Below are positions 24,601 to 34,500 of a stretch of 64,000 nucleotides of DNA, piece by piece. The notes under the pieces are model-generated. The model worked only from the letters and a program-made list of their open reading frames with translations, did not search any database and was not told the origin of the DNA. Source of the DNA: Meandrina meandrites (taxonomy: Eukaryota > Cnidaria > Anthozoa > Scleractinia > Meandrinidae); the NCBI GenBank assembly GCA_963693305.1, contig OY855905.1, positions 21,635,437-21,699,436 on the forward strand. Direction: 5' to 3'. Each line of letters begins with the position of its first letter. Position 1 is the stretch's first letter. The position numbers and the translations under genes are program-made.

Positions 24601-27600
24601 AGTCGATTCGCCTACACTGTCACGCTTTTAGAGCGAGGAATATACATTGTGTTTAGCGTGTTTGGGCTCTCACGTTTTTAAAACGAAAAATATACATTGT
24701 GTCTAGACTTCAGGGTAGGTGAAACATCTCAGATAGTGTTGACGATCAAATTATTAGTGTAGACGAATCGACTTGTAAGCGAAACATCTTGCAGGCGAAA
24801 CGACCGGATTCCGCACTCTAACCATAAGGCCACCGTGTCCCCCAGTTGTCTTGAGCTATGGAAGGGAGAAGTCTGTTTACTGACTCATGCTATTTTTTTC
24901 TGTAGTCCGTTGGCATACGTAGATCCCGTTCATTGTGATATGGCACACTTGTTTGTGGAGCTGCTCAGGGACTCGTTAAATGAGTACGCCTATGCAGCCG
25001 AGATAGCCGGGGTGAACTACAAACTGGAGAACACCATGTATGGCATCTTTGTAAGTAGCTGGCAATTTTGAGGGAAGCTTATTATTGGCGGTGAACAAGC
25101 TTCCCATCCAGGGAGGAGGAGCAAAACTACTATTCTTTCATGACGAATTTTACGCACCTTTCACATCTGGAATTAACTATTTATTTTACAGCTGAGCATC
25201 AAAGGTTATAACCACAAACAGCCGGTTTTGCTGAAGAAGATTTTCGACAGAATGGCAAACTTCCAAGTCGATCCGAAGAGATTCCCACTCATCAAAGAAA
25301 GGGTGAGAAAAATTCTCTAAAATAAGCCACATGTCAACTGGTGTACAATTATACTGTATCAACTCTTCTTGTTGATTGCCATCTTATATAAGTTGATTCT
25401 GCATGACATTATCGCCTTGCTGATGATCTTCTGTTTTCACATCACTTGTCCATTTGACAATGTGTTGATGTTGTAAGGAGAAATTAGATGTTCGTCTTTA
25501 ATCGGAAATGAAAGGTCAGAGCCCAAGAGTGGCTGTCTCTATTCTTGACTTTGCCCTTTGGAGGAATAAGAACTTAAACCATTCATTACACTTACGTCAC
25601 ATTTGCTAACTCCTGTTGGCATTTTTTCTCTCTGTCACGATTTAGTGCGCCATTGCGCTGAAGAACTTTGTTGCTGAACCACCTCATCAGCACGCCTTGT
25701 ACTACACGTCATTTCTATTAGAAGAACTTGCCTGGCACAAAGATGAACTTTTAGAAGCTATAGAAGGTGCGCATTGTAGTAAACATAGTCTTGATAAAGA
25801 TTCATTTTATCATTTTGTCACGAGCGTGGGACAGAAAAAAATTTGAGTCTCCGACAGGATTCAAACCAATCGACATGACTTCGCAGATACCAGTTGGGCG
25901 CTCTAACCACTGAGCTACGAGAGACTCTTGGTGAGCTAGGTCATTTACTAGGTTCACATGTGACACGCCTCCTGCATACAGCCAGGACGAGTTATGTCGA
26001 AAGCTTCATGAGTGTGATAAATAATTAAATAAATAATAATGAAGTCTTTTTATTCTTGTATCCATTACGGTTTCGTCTGCTGCTGGGAGCGGGAGGGAAA
26101 AAAGAGACTGTTTTTAATAGTTTAGAGAAATGCGAAGGAAAAAGGGAAGTAAACACGAGGTCGCAAAAAAGTACACGATCCCTCGTTATGTTTTGTGATT
26201 GTTGTTAATCTAAGCCGGATAAGTTGAGCAAAGCAAGTGAAGCCTGAACTGGACTCGTCTTTGGTCCTCCGATCCTACAGTATTCATTAAGCACTTAGAC
26301 ATTGTATTCAAGCTTGTGCGCCAACGTCAGTATAAACTCAAACTTGTCGACTTGAACCCCCGCGTTCAATGACTGACTGATTTGTTGATTGTCTTTTAGA
26401 GGTAACCCTGGAGAAGCTAGTGGCATTTATCCCTGACTTGTTAGGAAGACTTCATATCGAGTGTCTGTTTCATGGAAACTTGACCAAAGAGGTGGGTGAG
26501 ACGTATTTCAGTATTTATTTTAAAGAATCTGACCCACCCACTTTGCATTGCGCACCTGTTGTTGTTTACGAGCGCGGAGGCCCACAAAAACTATCGTTTC
26601 ACGATAACGCTTCTTTCAAAAACAGCGATCGTTCGAAGATAACAAACTGAAGAGAAGCCATAAGAAGCGATAAGACTTGTTTCTAGCATTCACATCGCGA
26701 TACAAACAGATTTCTCACCTTTGTCAATCCGCCATTTTTGGGGCCCCCAAAAAAGCCAGTGATAGCGACCGAGAAGTAAAATCTGTTTCCATCGCGATGT
26801 GAATGCTAGAAACAAGTCTTATCTCTTCTCTTCAGTTTGTTACATTCGAACGATCGCTGTTTTTGAAAGAAGTGTCATCATGTTACATTAGTTTTTGTGG
26901 TCCTCCGGGCTCGTAAACAACAACAGGGCGCGCAATGCAAAGTGGGTGGGCCAGACTCTTTAATCGTCTAATAGAATGGTCGTTGTGAACGATACCAAAA
27001 CACCCCTTTATATCTTCCTTGTATTTCCTTTATTCTGGTCATTGAATACGGCCCATTCTGCCAGCCCTCTATAAATATGACAAGCTCGCTACACATTTCA
27101 AAACACAACTTTGGGACCCTTTCTGAAGTTAAAACAGACGTAACCTCTTAGTAGGTATGGCGCATTGAGTAATGTACGCATTGCGGACCAATTTATTTCA
27201 TCCAGTTCCGTCTCTTTGTTTTCTTTACAACATTCTTTTACATTATTGCGGGAATTTGGTAATTTTCCTTTGGTGATTAATTTCTCTATTTTCTACCAGT
27301 ATTAAGAACGCATTGAAGTTAAGCTCTACTGTTCGTGTATTTTGTTGTGCTATAGGAAGCTTTAGGCACTGCGGATCTCGTAGAAAAGATTATAAAAGAG
27401 GACAGCAAGACCAAGCCTTTGTTACCTCTGCAGTTAATTCGACACAGAGAGATACAGTTACCAGGAGGTGAGTTTAGATGTTGTGCAAATTCTAAAAACA
27501 CTTCAAAAGTGTCTGATGTTCGCTTTAGGAATTTGTCTGTCTTAGAGAGCGTTAAATTACGGTGAACTTGAATTTTCGTCTAGTTTTGTAGTTACGTTAC

Positions 27601-30600
27601 TTGTGTCCGGTACTAAAACAGAGATGGAAATACAGCCAAATGTTCAGTTTTTGAACAATTGATGGGACCAGGACAGCAATTATCGCAGTTTCTATGTTGT
27701 CTTAGGAGTCCCTTGAACATGAAATATATATCAAATGTTTTTTTTTTTCACTTCTAAAGCATGGTTTTATTCCCCTGTGTAGGCTGTTCGTATTTATTTG
27801 AAGTGCAAAATGAAGTTCACAATAATTCAAGTTTGGAAATTTATTATCAGGTTTGTACGATTATTGTACAACATTCATGTGTGTTTGATTTGTGACCTGG
27901 TTCCACTTCGGTAATATAATGTTACCAGAATTAAATGCAAGGCTTCTTTCCTTTTTATAGTGTGACCTTCAAGCCACCAAAAGTAACGTTCTTCTGGAGT
28001 TGTTTTGTCAAATCATCTGTGAGCCATGTTTTAACACACTTAGAACTCAGGAACAGTTAGGTATGTTATGAGGCGAAATGTCTCCCCTTTTTGTGCTTTG
28101 TTTTCGTATATTGGCCCTAATGTCAACTTAATGACTTGTTTCGATCTATGTCTTTCAGGATACATAGTTTTTAGTGGAGCGAGGAGATGCAATGGTGCTC
28201 AGGTTGTTATGCCCTTTTGGCTAGTTGAATTTGTTAAAAAAAAATGCTGCAACGTGCTCCATAGTTAGTAGTGCTCTAACCAAACAATCTTACCAAAGAT
28301 TTTTTATTTCCTGCACTTGCCACTGGTTACAAATTTTGGCTTCGAGTTTTGATTGGTCGAATACTTTTCTGCCAAGCGTTTTTGTGATTGCTCTGAAGTA
28401 ACTTTAGGTTAATGTTATGTTTTACTAGAAGTTGTGTAACTTTAACTTTGACGTTATGTTTTTTATGCATTGTTAGGCCATTTGTTAGTTTTTCAAAAAA
28501 CAACTCTTAAGGGCAAGGTAATCATTGGTTACCCTTTTAATCTACTAATATGTCAGTTTTAGACTTGGTTATTTGACTAACATTAGCTTTTGTCTTCCTT
28601 TATTCAGGGACTTCGGGTGTTGATCCAATCCGAAAAGGAACCCTCCTTGTTAGATTCGCGTGTTGAAAACTTCCTTCAAGGAATTGAGGTTTGTTCAGCA
28701 CCAATCAAGCTTTTCAGGTGCCCTTAAGTTGTGTTGAAATAAACGCTTGCCGTGCAGTGCCCTGGTCGGCTGCGCGCACCAGAAGCTGTGTCGTTACATC
28801 GGGGTAACCTGTTCAGGGAATGATTTTGTGGTCTACCCTAGAAGGATTATGACAGTGAAGGGGGCTGTTTATGTCTTTCTTCCACCACCCCCATTGCGCC
28901 TTCTCTCCCGACAGTATATATTGGAAAAGTGCCTGCTTATAAAATCTTGAAGGACTACTTTTCTTGCAACTTGCAACGCAACATTTTGTTGCATTGCTGG
29001 TTGCAAGAATGAGGTGGTTACACGTGAATTGGCAACTGACAATGCAACTTTTGAAGCGTTGCAAGTTGCAAGAAATATTGCCTCCTGTCACTTGGTCTTT
29101 AAGCTGATTTCCAGTCCGCACTGCGCAGTCTCGGGGTTTGTTTTCATTTCTGTTTTGAATTCGTTGATACGTTCCACTTCGGTAATAGCGTACATGAAGT
29201 TTTTAAGTCGGCCATTTACGGGTCGTTTCGTTCAGGTGTGCTCGATGAGCTGAAACGTCGAATTGGAGGTTCTTCTGCTCGTTATTAACGTTTTGTAAGG
29301 ATATCTGGCGTTAATAATGAAGAAAAACGGAAGTTTGCCCCAGAATTTTCATTTTGGCTAGTAAACATTTCTTTGCGTGAGACTCACATAAACATTGCAG
29401 GCGGAGATTGCGCAGTACGGTCTGGAAATCATCCCGCAACCAGGCCCTGCTGTTTATACTTTACCAAATTTACAGCCATGTATATATATCTTTTATAATT
29501 AGGGATACATTAAAGAGATGTCAGATGAAGAGTATAAGAACCATATCGAGGCACTAGAGGTTAAAAGGATGGACAAACCCAAGAAACTATCTGCAGAATG
29601 TATGAAACACTGGAAAGAAATTCTTTCGCGGCAGTACAACTTTGATAGGGGTGAGGCTACCAGAAAAGATGATTAATACTTAATTTTCTCTACACATTAG
29701 GCGTGTTATATGAAGAGCAGATCTGATCATCAGAGGGAAAATTTCTTGGCAATGGTTTGAGTGATTCTTTGTCTTCTTTATCCAGATAATATTGAGGTGG
29801 CGTTTTTAAAGACGGTGACGAAGGAAGATGTCCTGGCATTTTACCGGGTAGGAATTCTTGACTTAGTTTTTGACCTGCTATATTTGGATAAAATAATTGT
29901 TACTGTGAGTTTCAGCAACTAGTGCGTTCCCTGACGAGGGCCTCTAACGCTTGAAACGTCAGCCGCTGAAACTAGTTAGTGCTATTCCTCGTCAACGTGT
30001 TCGTTTTTGCTTGCAGGATCTTCTCGCAGTTAATGCTCCCAGGCGACACAAGTTGGCTGTTCACATCTTATCAAAAACCAGTTAGTACAGCTTCCTTTTG
30101 AAAGTTTTGCAATCCTCCGTAAGGAAAAAGATGGCGGCAGTTCATTTGATCACAATACGTTGCGAACATAACACAGCCTGTATGGCACATAGAAAGCTCC
30201 GTACCAACAACATTGCTCATGCTGGGTTTCAAGGTTTAGAGCTTTTCTGTGCATTTTTAAGTGCGTTTTTACGGTTTTCGCGCGCTAAGCCTTATAGGTA
30301 AATGTACCAGTCGCGATCTTTTTGCGCACGGTGGATTCTGCGCGTGGGTCGGTTAGTGGCTCTTGCAAGGTCTCACAGGAATGGCTCGCTACCCATCGAG
30401 AGACAGGAATAATGCCCCTAGCCCAAAAACGAAAGTAACTGCTACTCTACTGCTGCACTTAGAAGGTTTTCCGCTTGAAATAGTTGATAATTAACTTTTG
30501 AAGACTTTTTGACATCTTCTTGACAGCTTTCTGATGGTTTTCGTTTAAACTGGCCAATCAATTGAAAAAAAAACTGTGAGAGGCAGAGAAGTTCCACGTT

Positions 30601-31542
30601 CGCTCTCCAACGATTGTTAACTCTGCCTCCCTCCATTGTTGCATTTTGATTGGCCAGTTGATACAGAAACTATCAAAAGCTTACTGTCACGAAAATGGCA
30701 AAAAGTTGTCAAACATTTATAAAAAAAAACTTTGTCAAGGGGCAATAGTACGGCGTGCAGCAGTGCGAGAAACTTTATGCTAAGTATTTTTATTCAATAC
30801 ATTTTTTATCTGTAATCGTTGTTGTTTTTGCTAATTCCCAAAACTGGACTTATATCTAAAGGTTTTATTACAGTAGCCTTTGAAAGCAGCCAGCAGCCTT
30901 TGCCCCTGCCTGGAACTGTTTAGATATTTACCCATGGTTGCTATAAACGAGCGTCAGTCATTTGCACGCTATGCGGACGTACTTTTCAAATTCATGTCGG
31001 ATTTTCTGTTTCTTGCAGTGACCAAGAGGGTGAATAACAAGGCCTTGAACGACGTCATTGAAAAGGAGAAAAATGAAGATGCTAATTCTCCACCCTTGGT
31101 AAACTTGGTTTATTTGTTGAACTAAAAAGCGTTACTATCACACGGGCCTCTTTACAGAATTCGCTTTTGATTTTACACTGAAACTTAACGTTCCTTGAAA
31201 CTAGCAAAAAATGTCTGATGAATTTTGACAGCTGTTTGATTTCTTTCTATTGGATTAAACTTCTCAGCCAATCAAAAAAGAGCCTCACGAGCGATATATC
31301 AGCAGCATGCAGCTAGTTTGATATCTCCTGAGCACAGACTAACTTGGTTTTAATTGCTTGAAAGGGAGAAATATATCTATCAACAGAAACTTTTAGGCAC
31401 TATTTACCACTTATCACGGCTATATTTCTGTTCTTCTTTACAGCCAACGATTATCGAAGATATCGCTGCATTCAAGAGTGGTCTTCCACTATTTCCTCTT
31501 GTACCGCCATACCACAGTCAACCTACGAAATCCAAGCTGTAG
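12663..31542 (+). CDS. IDE: Insulin-degrading enzyme (M16 zinc metalloprotease), 32 coding exons
   Basis: Exons: 12663-12816, 13561-13637, 14015-14041, 14954-15057, 15842-15915, 16686-16781, 17616-17738, 18252-18364, 18845-18934, 20179-20251, 21011-21103, 21203-21294, 21725-21805, 22383-22486, 22810-22912, 23113-23208, 23667-23693, 24031-24113, 24906-25050, 25192-25302, 25646-25766, 26400-26491, 27356-27467, 27783-27850, 27961-28060, 28159-28202, 28608-28688, 29503-29650, 29786-29847, 30017-30080, 31019-31098, 31444-31542. They total 2,937 nt, giving 978 residues, the same as human IDE counted from its second Met. The inverted zinc site HFCEH is at 65-69. The third ligand Glu146 keeps the family's 76-residue spacing and is split across exons 5/6. 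The C-terminal substrate-binding RTQEQLGYIVFSG block is conserved. IDE degrades insulin, amyloid-beta and other short peptides in cytosol and other compartments. Met 12663 is the only in-frame ATG before the conserved core. Confidence 0.95.
14275..14365. repeat. Short hairpin repeat in IDE intron 3
   Basis: ATATGTCCAGGATTG and CAATCCTGGACATAT form a perfect 15-bp inverted repeat around a roughly 13-nt loop (about 14312-14354). A related CCAGGATTGAATG motif occurs at about 14143. It may be a remnant of a small foldback element. No target duplication was identified. Confidence 0.6.
14536..14912. mobile_element. MITE in IDE intron 3 (GAGCCTCTCTATGGGTA termini)
   Basis: Left GAGCCTCTCTATGGGTA and right TACCCATAGAGAGGCTC are exact inverted termini. 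Direct repeats AAATAA flank the element at 14530-14535 and 14913-14918. The 377-bp interior holds an open frame on each strand without recognisable domains, most likely chance. Confidence 0.8.
15514..15786. mobile_element. MITE copy A (GACAAAGTTTGTCAA family) in IDE intron 4
   Basis: Inverted ends CTAGACAAAGTTTGTCAA.. and ..GAACTTTGTCAAGTGG flank a roughly 270-bp segment. A second copy of the family, sharing GCATTTTGATTGGCCAGTT and AACTTTGTCAAG, lies in intron 30 at about 30467-30746. Two copies in one gene support a dispersed element. Confidence 0.65.
16030..16500 (-). mobile_element. tRNA-derived SINE copy interrupted by a MITE, IDE intron 5
   Basis: The left block contains GAAGCAACTAGGAGTATT, the CTAGTCCATC block, GTACCCATTTATACTTG and a GAGAATAAAGTGT block. 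These blocks recur in the same order at 38.8, 48.2 and 52.2 kb. Just after AAAGTGT a 226-bp inverted-repeat element is inserted (16212-16437), and the repeat-like sequence resumes as AGTGTGTTGCC. The orientation is taken from better-preserved copies whose tRNA-like head lies at the higher coordinates. Confidence 0.6.
16212..16437. mobile_element. MITE (CAGGGCCATAGGCAGGG) nested in a SINE
   Basis: Inverted ends CAGGGCCATAGGCAGGG and CCCTGCCTACGGCCCTG differ at one or two positions. AGTGT is duplicated at both edges (16207-16211 and 16438-16442). The CAGGG ends suggest a hAT-like origin, although only five flanking bases are clearly duplicated. Confidence 0.75.
18490..18738. mobile_element. Foldback element with GAAACGTT hairpin arms, IDE intron 8
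   Basis: Arms of about 55 bp are inverted: ATCAGTCAACATTTCGGCAT.. on the left and ..ATGCCGAAACGTTGACTGAT on the right. Each arm itself contains a GGCATCATCTTGATGCC hairpin. Short inner arms around AATTTTATTTTAGTC are also inverted. No coding capacity. Confidence 0.8.
18943..19824. repeat. Minisatellite, 18 perfect 49-bp units, IDE intron 9
   Basis: Exactly 18 tandem units of 49 bp start 8 bp after the exon-9 donor. Units are identical except for one A/T position (CCAATG or CCTATG). With A and B for the two forms, the order is ABABABBABABAAAAAAB. Each unit holds a 6-bp inverted repeat GGTTAT / ATAACC with a 7-nt loop. The near-perfect identity implies recent expansion or homogenisation. Copy number may be polymorphic. 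Confidence 0.97.
20400..20690. mobile_element. Foldback element with a small ORF, IDE intron 10
   Basis: Two nested inverted pairs are present: GGCTACGCTACCCACTATCT with GATAGTGAGTAGCGTAGC at about 20417-20466, and ACAATTAGATTAT.. with ..ATAATCTAATTGT at about 20577-20685. Between them an ATG at 20485 opens a 42-codon frame ([20 protein letters not shown].., stop at 20611-20613). The encoded start loosely resembles the N-terminus of cnidarian DUF3504/Crypton-like recombinase-domain proteins. That resemblance is a recollection of the family style, not a demonstrated match. Confidence 0.55.
21940..22241. mobile_element. MITE in IDE intron 13 (CCTTTAAAGGGGCTTTG termini)
   Basis: The left end CCTTTAAAGGGGCTTTGTC is matched in inverted form by the right end ..GACATAGCTCCTTTAAAGG. 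The terminal CTTTAAAG is itself palindromic. The interior is AT-rich and non-coding. Confidence 0.65.
24440..24838 (-). mobile_element. tRNA-derived SINE, split by a MITE, IDE intron 18
   Basis: Read on the minus strand, the head GGACACGGTGGCCTTATGGT continues into a tRNA-like A box, then after the insert a GGTTTGAGACC B-box-like motif and the conserved body TGTTCTTGGGCAAGACACTT. Related copies lie at about 48.2 kb (minus) and 63.6 kb (plus). A 234-bp element has been inserted inside the tRNA-like head. Confidence 0.75.
24578..24811. mobile_element. MITE nested in the SINE head, IDE intron 18
   Basis: Inverted ends TCGGTCGTTTCGCC.. and ..GGCGAAACGACCGG flank the insert, with a second inner pair CAAGTCGATTCG / CGAATCGACTTG. 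The flanks CGCACTAAC (24569-24577) and CGCACTCTAAC (24812-24822) look like a duplicated target of about 9 bp in the SINE. Such a duplication recalls Mutator-like elements, but this rests on length alone. Confidence 0.7.
25842..25930 (-). repeat. tRNA-like sequence (tRNA-derived repeat), IDE intron 21
   Basis: On the minus strand a D-arm-like GTAGCTCAGTGGTTAGAGC (A box) is followed by GGTTTGAATCC (B box, one change from consensus). The ends GTCTC and GAGAC could pair as an acceptor stem. The anticodon stem does not form cleanly and the T stem is mismatched. The sequence therefore looks like a tRNA-derived SINE head or pseudo-tRNA rather than a working tRNA gene. Confidence 0.6.
26520..26963. 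mobile_element. Foldback MITE with TTAA target duplication, IDE intron 22
   Basis: The element at 26524-26959 is an almost complete inverted repeat of about 436 bp, with ends AGAATCTGACCCACCCACTT and its near-complement ..GTGGGTGGGCCAGACTCT. TTAA flanks it at 26520-26523 and 26960-26963. TTAA targets are used by piggyBac and Kolobok transposons, so it is probably a non-autonomous relative of one of these. A 76-codon open frame that runs from exon 22 into it is only intron readthrough. Confidence 0.85.
29105..29431. mobile_element. MITE in IDE intron 27 (TGATTTCCAGTCCG termini)
   Basis: The left end TGATTTCCAGTCCGCACTGC is matched in inverted form by ..GCGCAGTACGGTCTGGAAATCA on the right, with about 30 bp of imperfect terminal inversion. 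The interior is non-coding. Upstream, at about 28968-29075, a cluster of TTGCAAC/GTTGCAA motifs forms a separate imperfect inverted repeat. Confidence 0.65.
29925..29990. repeat. Small hairpin repeat with GAAACGTC core, IDE intron 29
   Basis: CTGACGAGGGC..GCTTGAAACGTCAG folds into a hairpin, flanked by the inverted pair GTTTCAGCAACTAGT / ACTAGTTTCAGC-like arms. The same GAAACGT core occurs in foldback elements at 18.5-18.7 kb and 60.0-60.5 kb. Confidence 0.55.
30467..30746. mobile_element. MITE copy B (GACAAAGTTTGTCAA family), IDE intron 30
   Basis: It shares GCATTTTGATTGGCCAGTT and AACTTTGTCAAG with the copy at 15514-15786, in the same order. A TTTTTGACATCTTCTTGACA block at the left resembles the inverted right end. 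The two copies are diverged enough to be separate old insertions. Confidence 0.6.
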
Positions 31543-34500
31543 ATCACAGGCTCCCACCCCACCACTGTCTCCCCGTCCCCCATCCGTCCTATTCCGCCAT
31601 GGCCTTCATCTGGAGCAAAAGAACTCCCTAGCTTTCCTTACTGACTTGGTTTCCTTATGTTGGGAAACTTAATGTACTGAAAAATAATATTGATATATAT
31701 ATTTTGCAGAAGGTCTAGACATACGATGAAGCATTGCACGCAATATTTCGTACAATTGTTTTAATCAGTGTTACCACCCGCTGCGACATTGCATGCAAAG
31801 TTAAGCGCAGTATTGCTGCATGATGCAGCTACCAAGAGCTATTGTTTAAAATTCAAATAACAAAATTGCCACGTTGGCACAGAGAAGTATCGAGAAGTAG
31901 GACGCCGCGGCTGTTGTTGTTTTGCTGTAAGAGAAGAAAAAGGTACACCATTTTAATCGTTTCATATTGCCTCGTCAATAATTGCAGAACAGGATACATC
32001 ACTTGCATTAGAGAAGCGATATTTCCAGTAGGATGAAGGTTCATATCTGCGTCATATCGATGCGTACAATGTTGTAGATGGTGGATCCTGTTGAAACTGT
32101 TGCGCACAATGTTGCAGAAGGAGAAATTCTCACGCGTAGACAGGCTAGTATTTATTCACTGTCGCTACGTTTCACCGAACCTTTTCGAGAACCAGAAACC
32201 TCTCTGGTTATTACGTTTTGTTCCAGTTGTTGGGGCATGCAAGGTCCAATAGTCATATCTGATGCCCCTTAGACAGGACATATATTTAATAACTGATAAC
32301 TAAATAGACGTACGATTATATTCAATTGTACAAAAGAAGAAAGAATTAAGACTGCTAGGTCTCAAAGGATTGTAAAAGAGAATTTTACTTTCCGAGACTC
32401 CCTGAAATAGATATTAAAAATCCGAAAAACGGTTTTGTGTGTGTTTATAATTTTTGCCCGAACGGAAAGTGTTTGGCCTACTGAACCAGATACATATGAA
32501 AAGGGAAATTTACAGTTGATAGTATTTAAGAATTCACTGTATTGAAAGACATTGATAAGATGATTTTTATCTCTCCCATTTTTGCAGTCAAGATAAAAAA
32601 AGGGGTTGTCGCGAAAACTGACAAAAGCCTATTAACTTCTTAGCTTTGGAAGATCAGGATTACTGAAGGCCCCTTATGACTGGTCGCAGTTTGTGAGCAG
32701 ACCTTTACGTCTCAATACTGATTTATGGCAGGTGAAAGTTAAAGTTTTGTTTGGTCCTTTTATTACACATAAGTGAAAATCTTTTAAGATATTCAGAATA
32801 GATCGTCGTGTCTAGGATAGAGGATTGTCGGAAGGCAGGAAATGGCTGGAAGGCACAGAAGAACTCGGAAGCGCGCGTTTTCACGAAATAAACGCGCAGG
32901 TTTAATTTTTCCTTTCCTGTTCCATAGCTTCCACTCCATTCTCCCTCTCTCCTTCTCCCCCTTTCAAAAAAAAAAACGAAAATTAAACTCCGGCTTAAGT
33001 GATTACTTGTCAAGGCTCCATAAAATCTTTGCTTGAAACTCTGGAAACTGCTGTTTCAGTAGTGAATAGCCACGCTATTCAGTAACCATATGAGACGTCG
33101 ATACAATAAATAGCTCGAACTACCGGTAATTCTGTTTTTGATTTGTCACGTGAAAATAATTGACCTTAGTAAAAATATTACAGAAACTTGACTATGGAAT
33201 GGTAAAATGTTGAAAAAACTACGTTTTATTGCAGGCTTTTGCTTTGTGCTCAACAAGCCTCATGCATACAAGTCGCGCGATTCCCCCGTCCACCCCCCAG
33301 GAATAGTGTTTATCGCCAAGGCCAGGTTACTTTTCCAAGAAAAACATGGCGGAACATATATGGAAAAAAAAGTTCAAAGTTATGCAAATGATGCACGAAC
33401 ATTTTCGTTCCTTCGTAGCTGATGCGATAAATAATGCATTGCTACGTGTTATCTCCTTATGGCAAGACATGCTGATTGGCCTGCTGATCTTGTCATTTGT
33501 TCGAGTGTGACCACCATGTTCCACAGCCTATAGATCAACAACGGGTGACAACCAGCATATTTTCATGGCCTTGAATCGATCTCGTGGATTTTGACATCAA
33601 ATAAGCAAAGACAAAGGAGAGAACCGGTAACTCATATTTCATTCATCTGTTTGACATACGCGCTAACTTGCGATAGCGCGACTAATTTCTCTGGTAAACT
33701 TAAGCTTACGTTTAAGCTTATATCTGCTTTTTTTCGTTTTTACGTGAAAGTTGTCGTCTTTGCAGTGTTTTTTTGTCGAGCTTAATTATAACTGTCACAA
33801 AAAGAGCAAGGAGTTGTCACATAACGACTTTTAGCTAATTACGTTGCTAAAATGTCCCAGAACGTATCAGATGGGTTCCTGTGTCGATCGAACGATCGAT
33901 TCAGGTAGATCATCAATGAAATATTAAGCACCATAATAATTTACAAGTATTGTTATTAAGACTTTTGCTCAAATACAAGATAAACAAATCGACCAAACTG
34001 TTACAACAAGGAGTTACCGGCCGCGAGAGAATCTGTTTTAAGTGTCGTCGCAAAGGCGGAAAAATATATGTTTGATGCTAATTTTTTTTATGAATATGTT
34101 GTATATTTCTCTAATTAAGCTTAGTTTTGTATTTATGAAAGGAAGTTTAATTTTTTATTTAAATATTCTCACTGAAACTTAAAAATATTTAGGAAACATA
34201 CAAAATTAAAATGCTTTAGAAGTGCTTAAATCATTCAGAAAATGTCACATTATTTTAGTATGTGACATAGGAGAGATTGTTTAAGTTCAAACACTCTGTC
34301 AAGCCCTTTTCCCAGGGATTTGCCATTATCAGTGAGTTAGAAGAGGGTATAACATAGGGTGACAGCTTTTTGTGCTGGGGGGGATGAAGGATGAATTTTA
34401 AATTCGGGATGCAGAATTATAAGGGGTTGACTGGAAGCAGGAAGGTTTTTATTTTCATGGATGAAAGACAGTCAAAATTAGGTAAACAACACAGACAACT

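Noticed and set aside
25842..25930. Functional tRNA gene
   Set aside because: A and B boxes are present, but the anticodon stem and T stem do not pair properly; a tRNA-derived repeat fits better.
26420..26650. 76-residue plus-strand open frame
   Set aside because: It begins in IDE exon 22 and runs past the donor at 26491/26492 into the intron and the TTAA foldback element.
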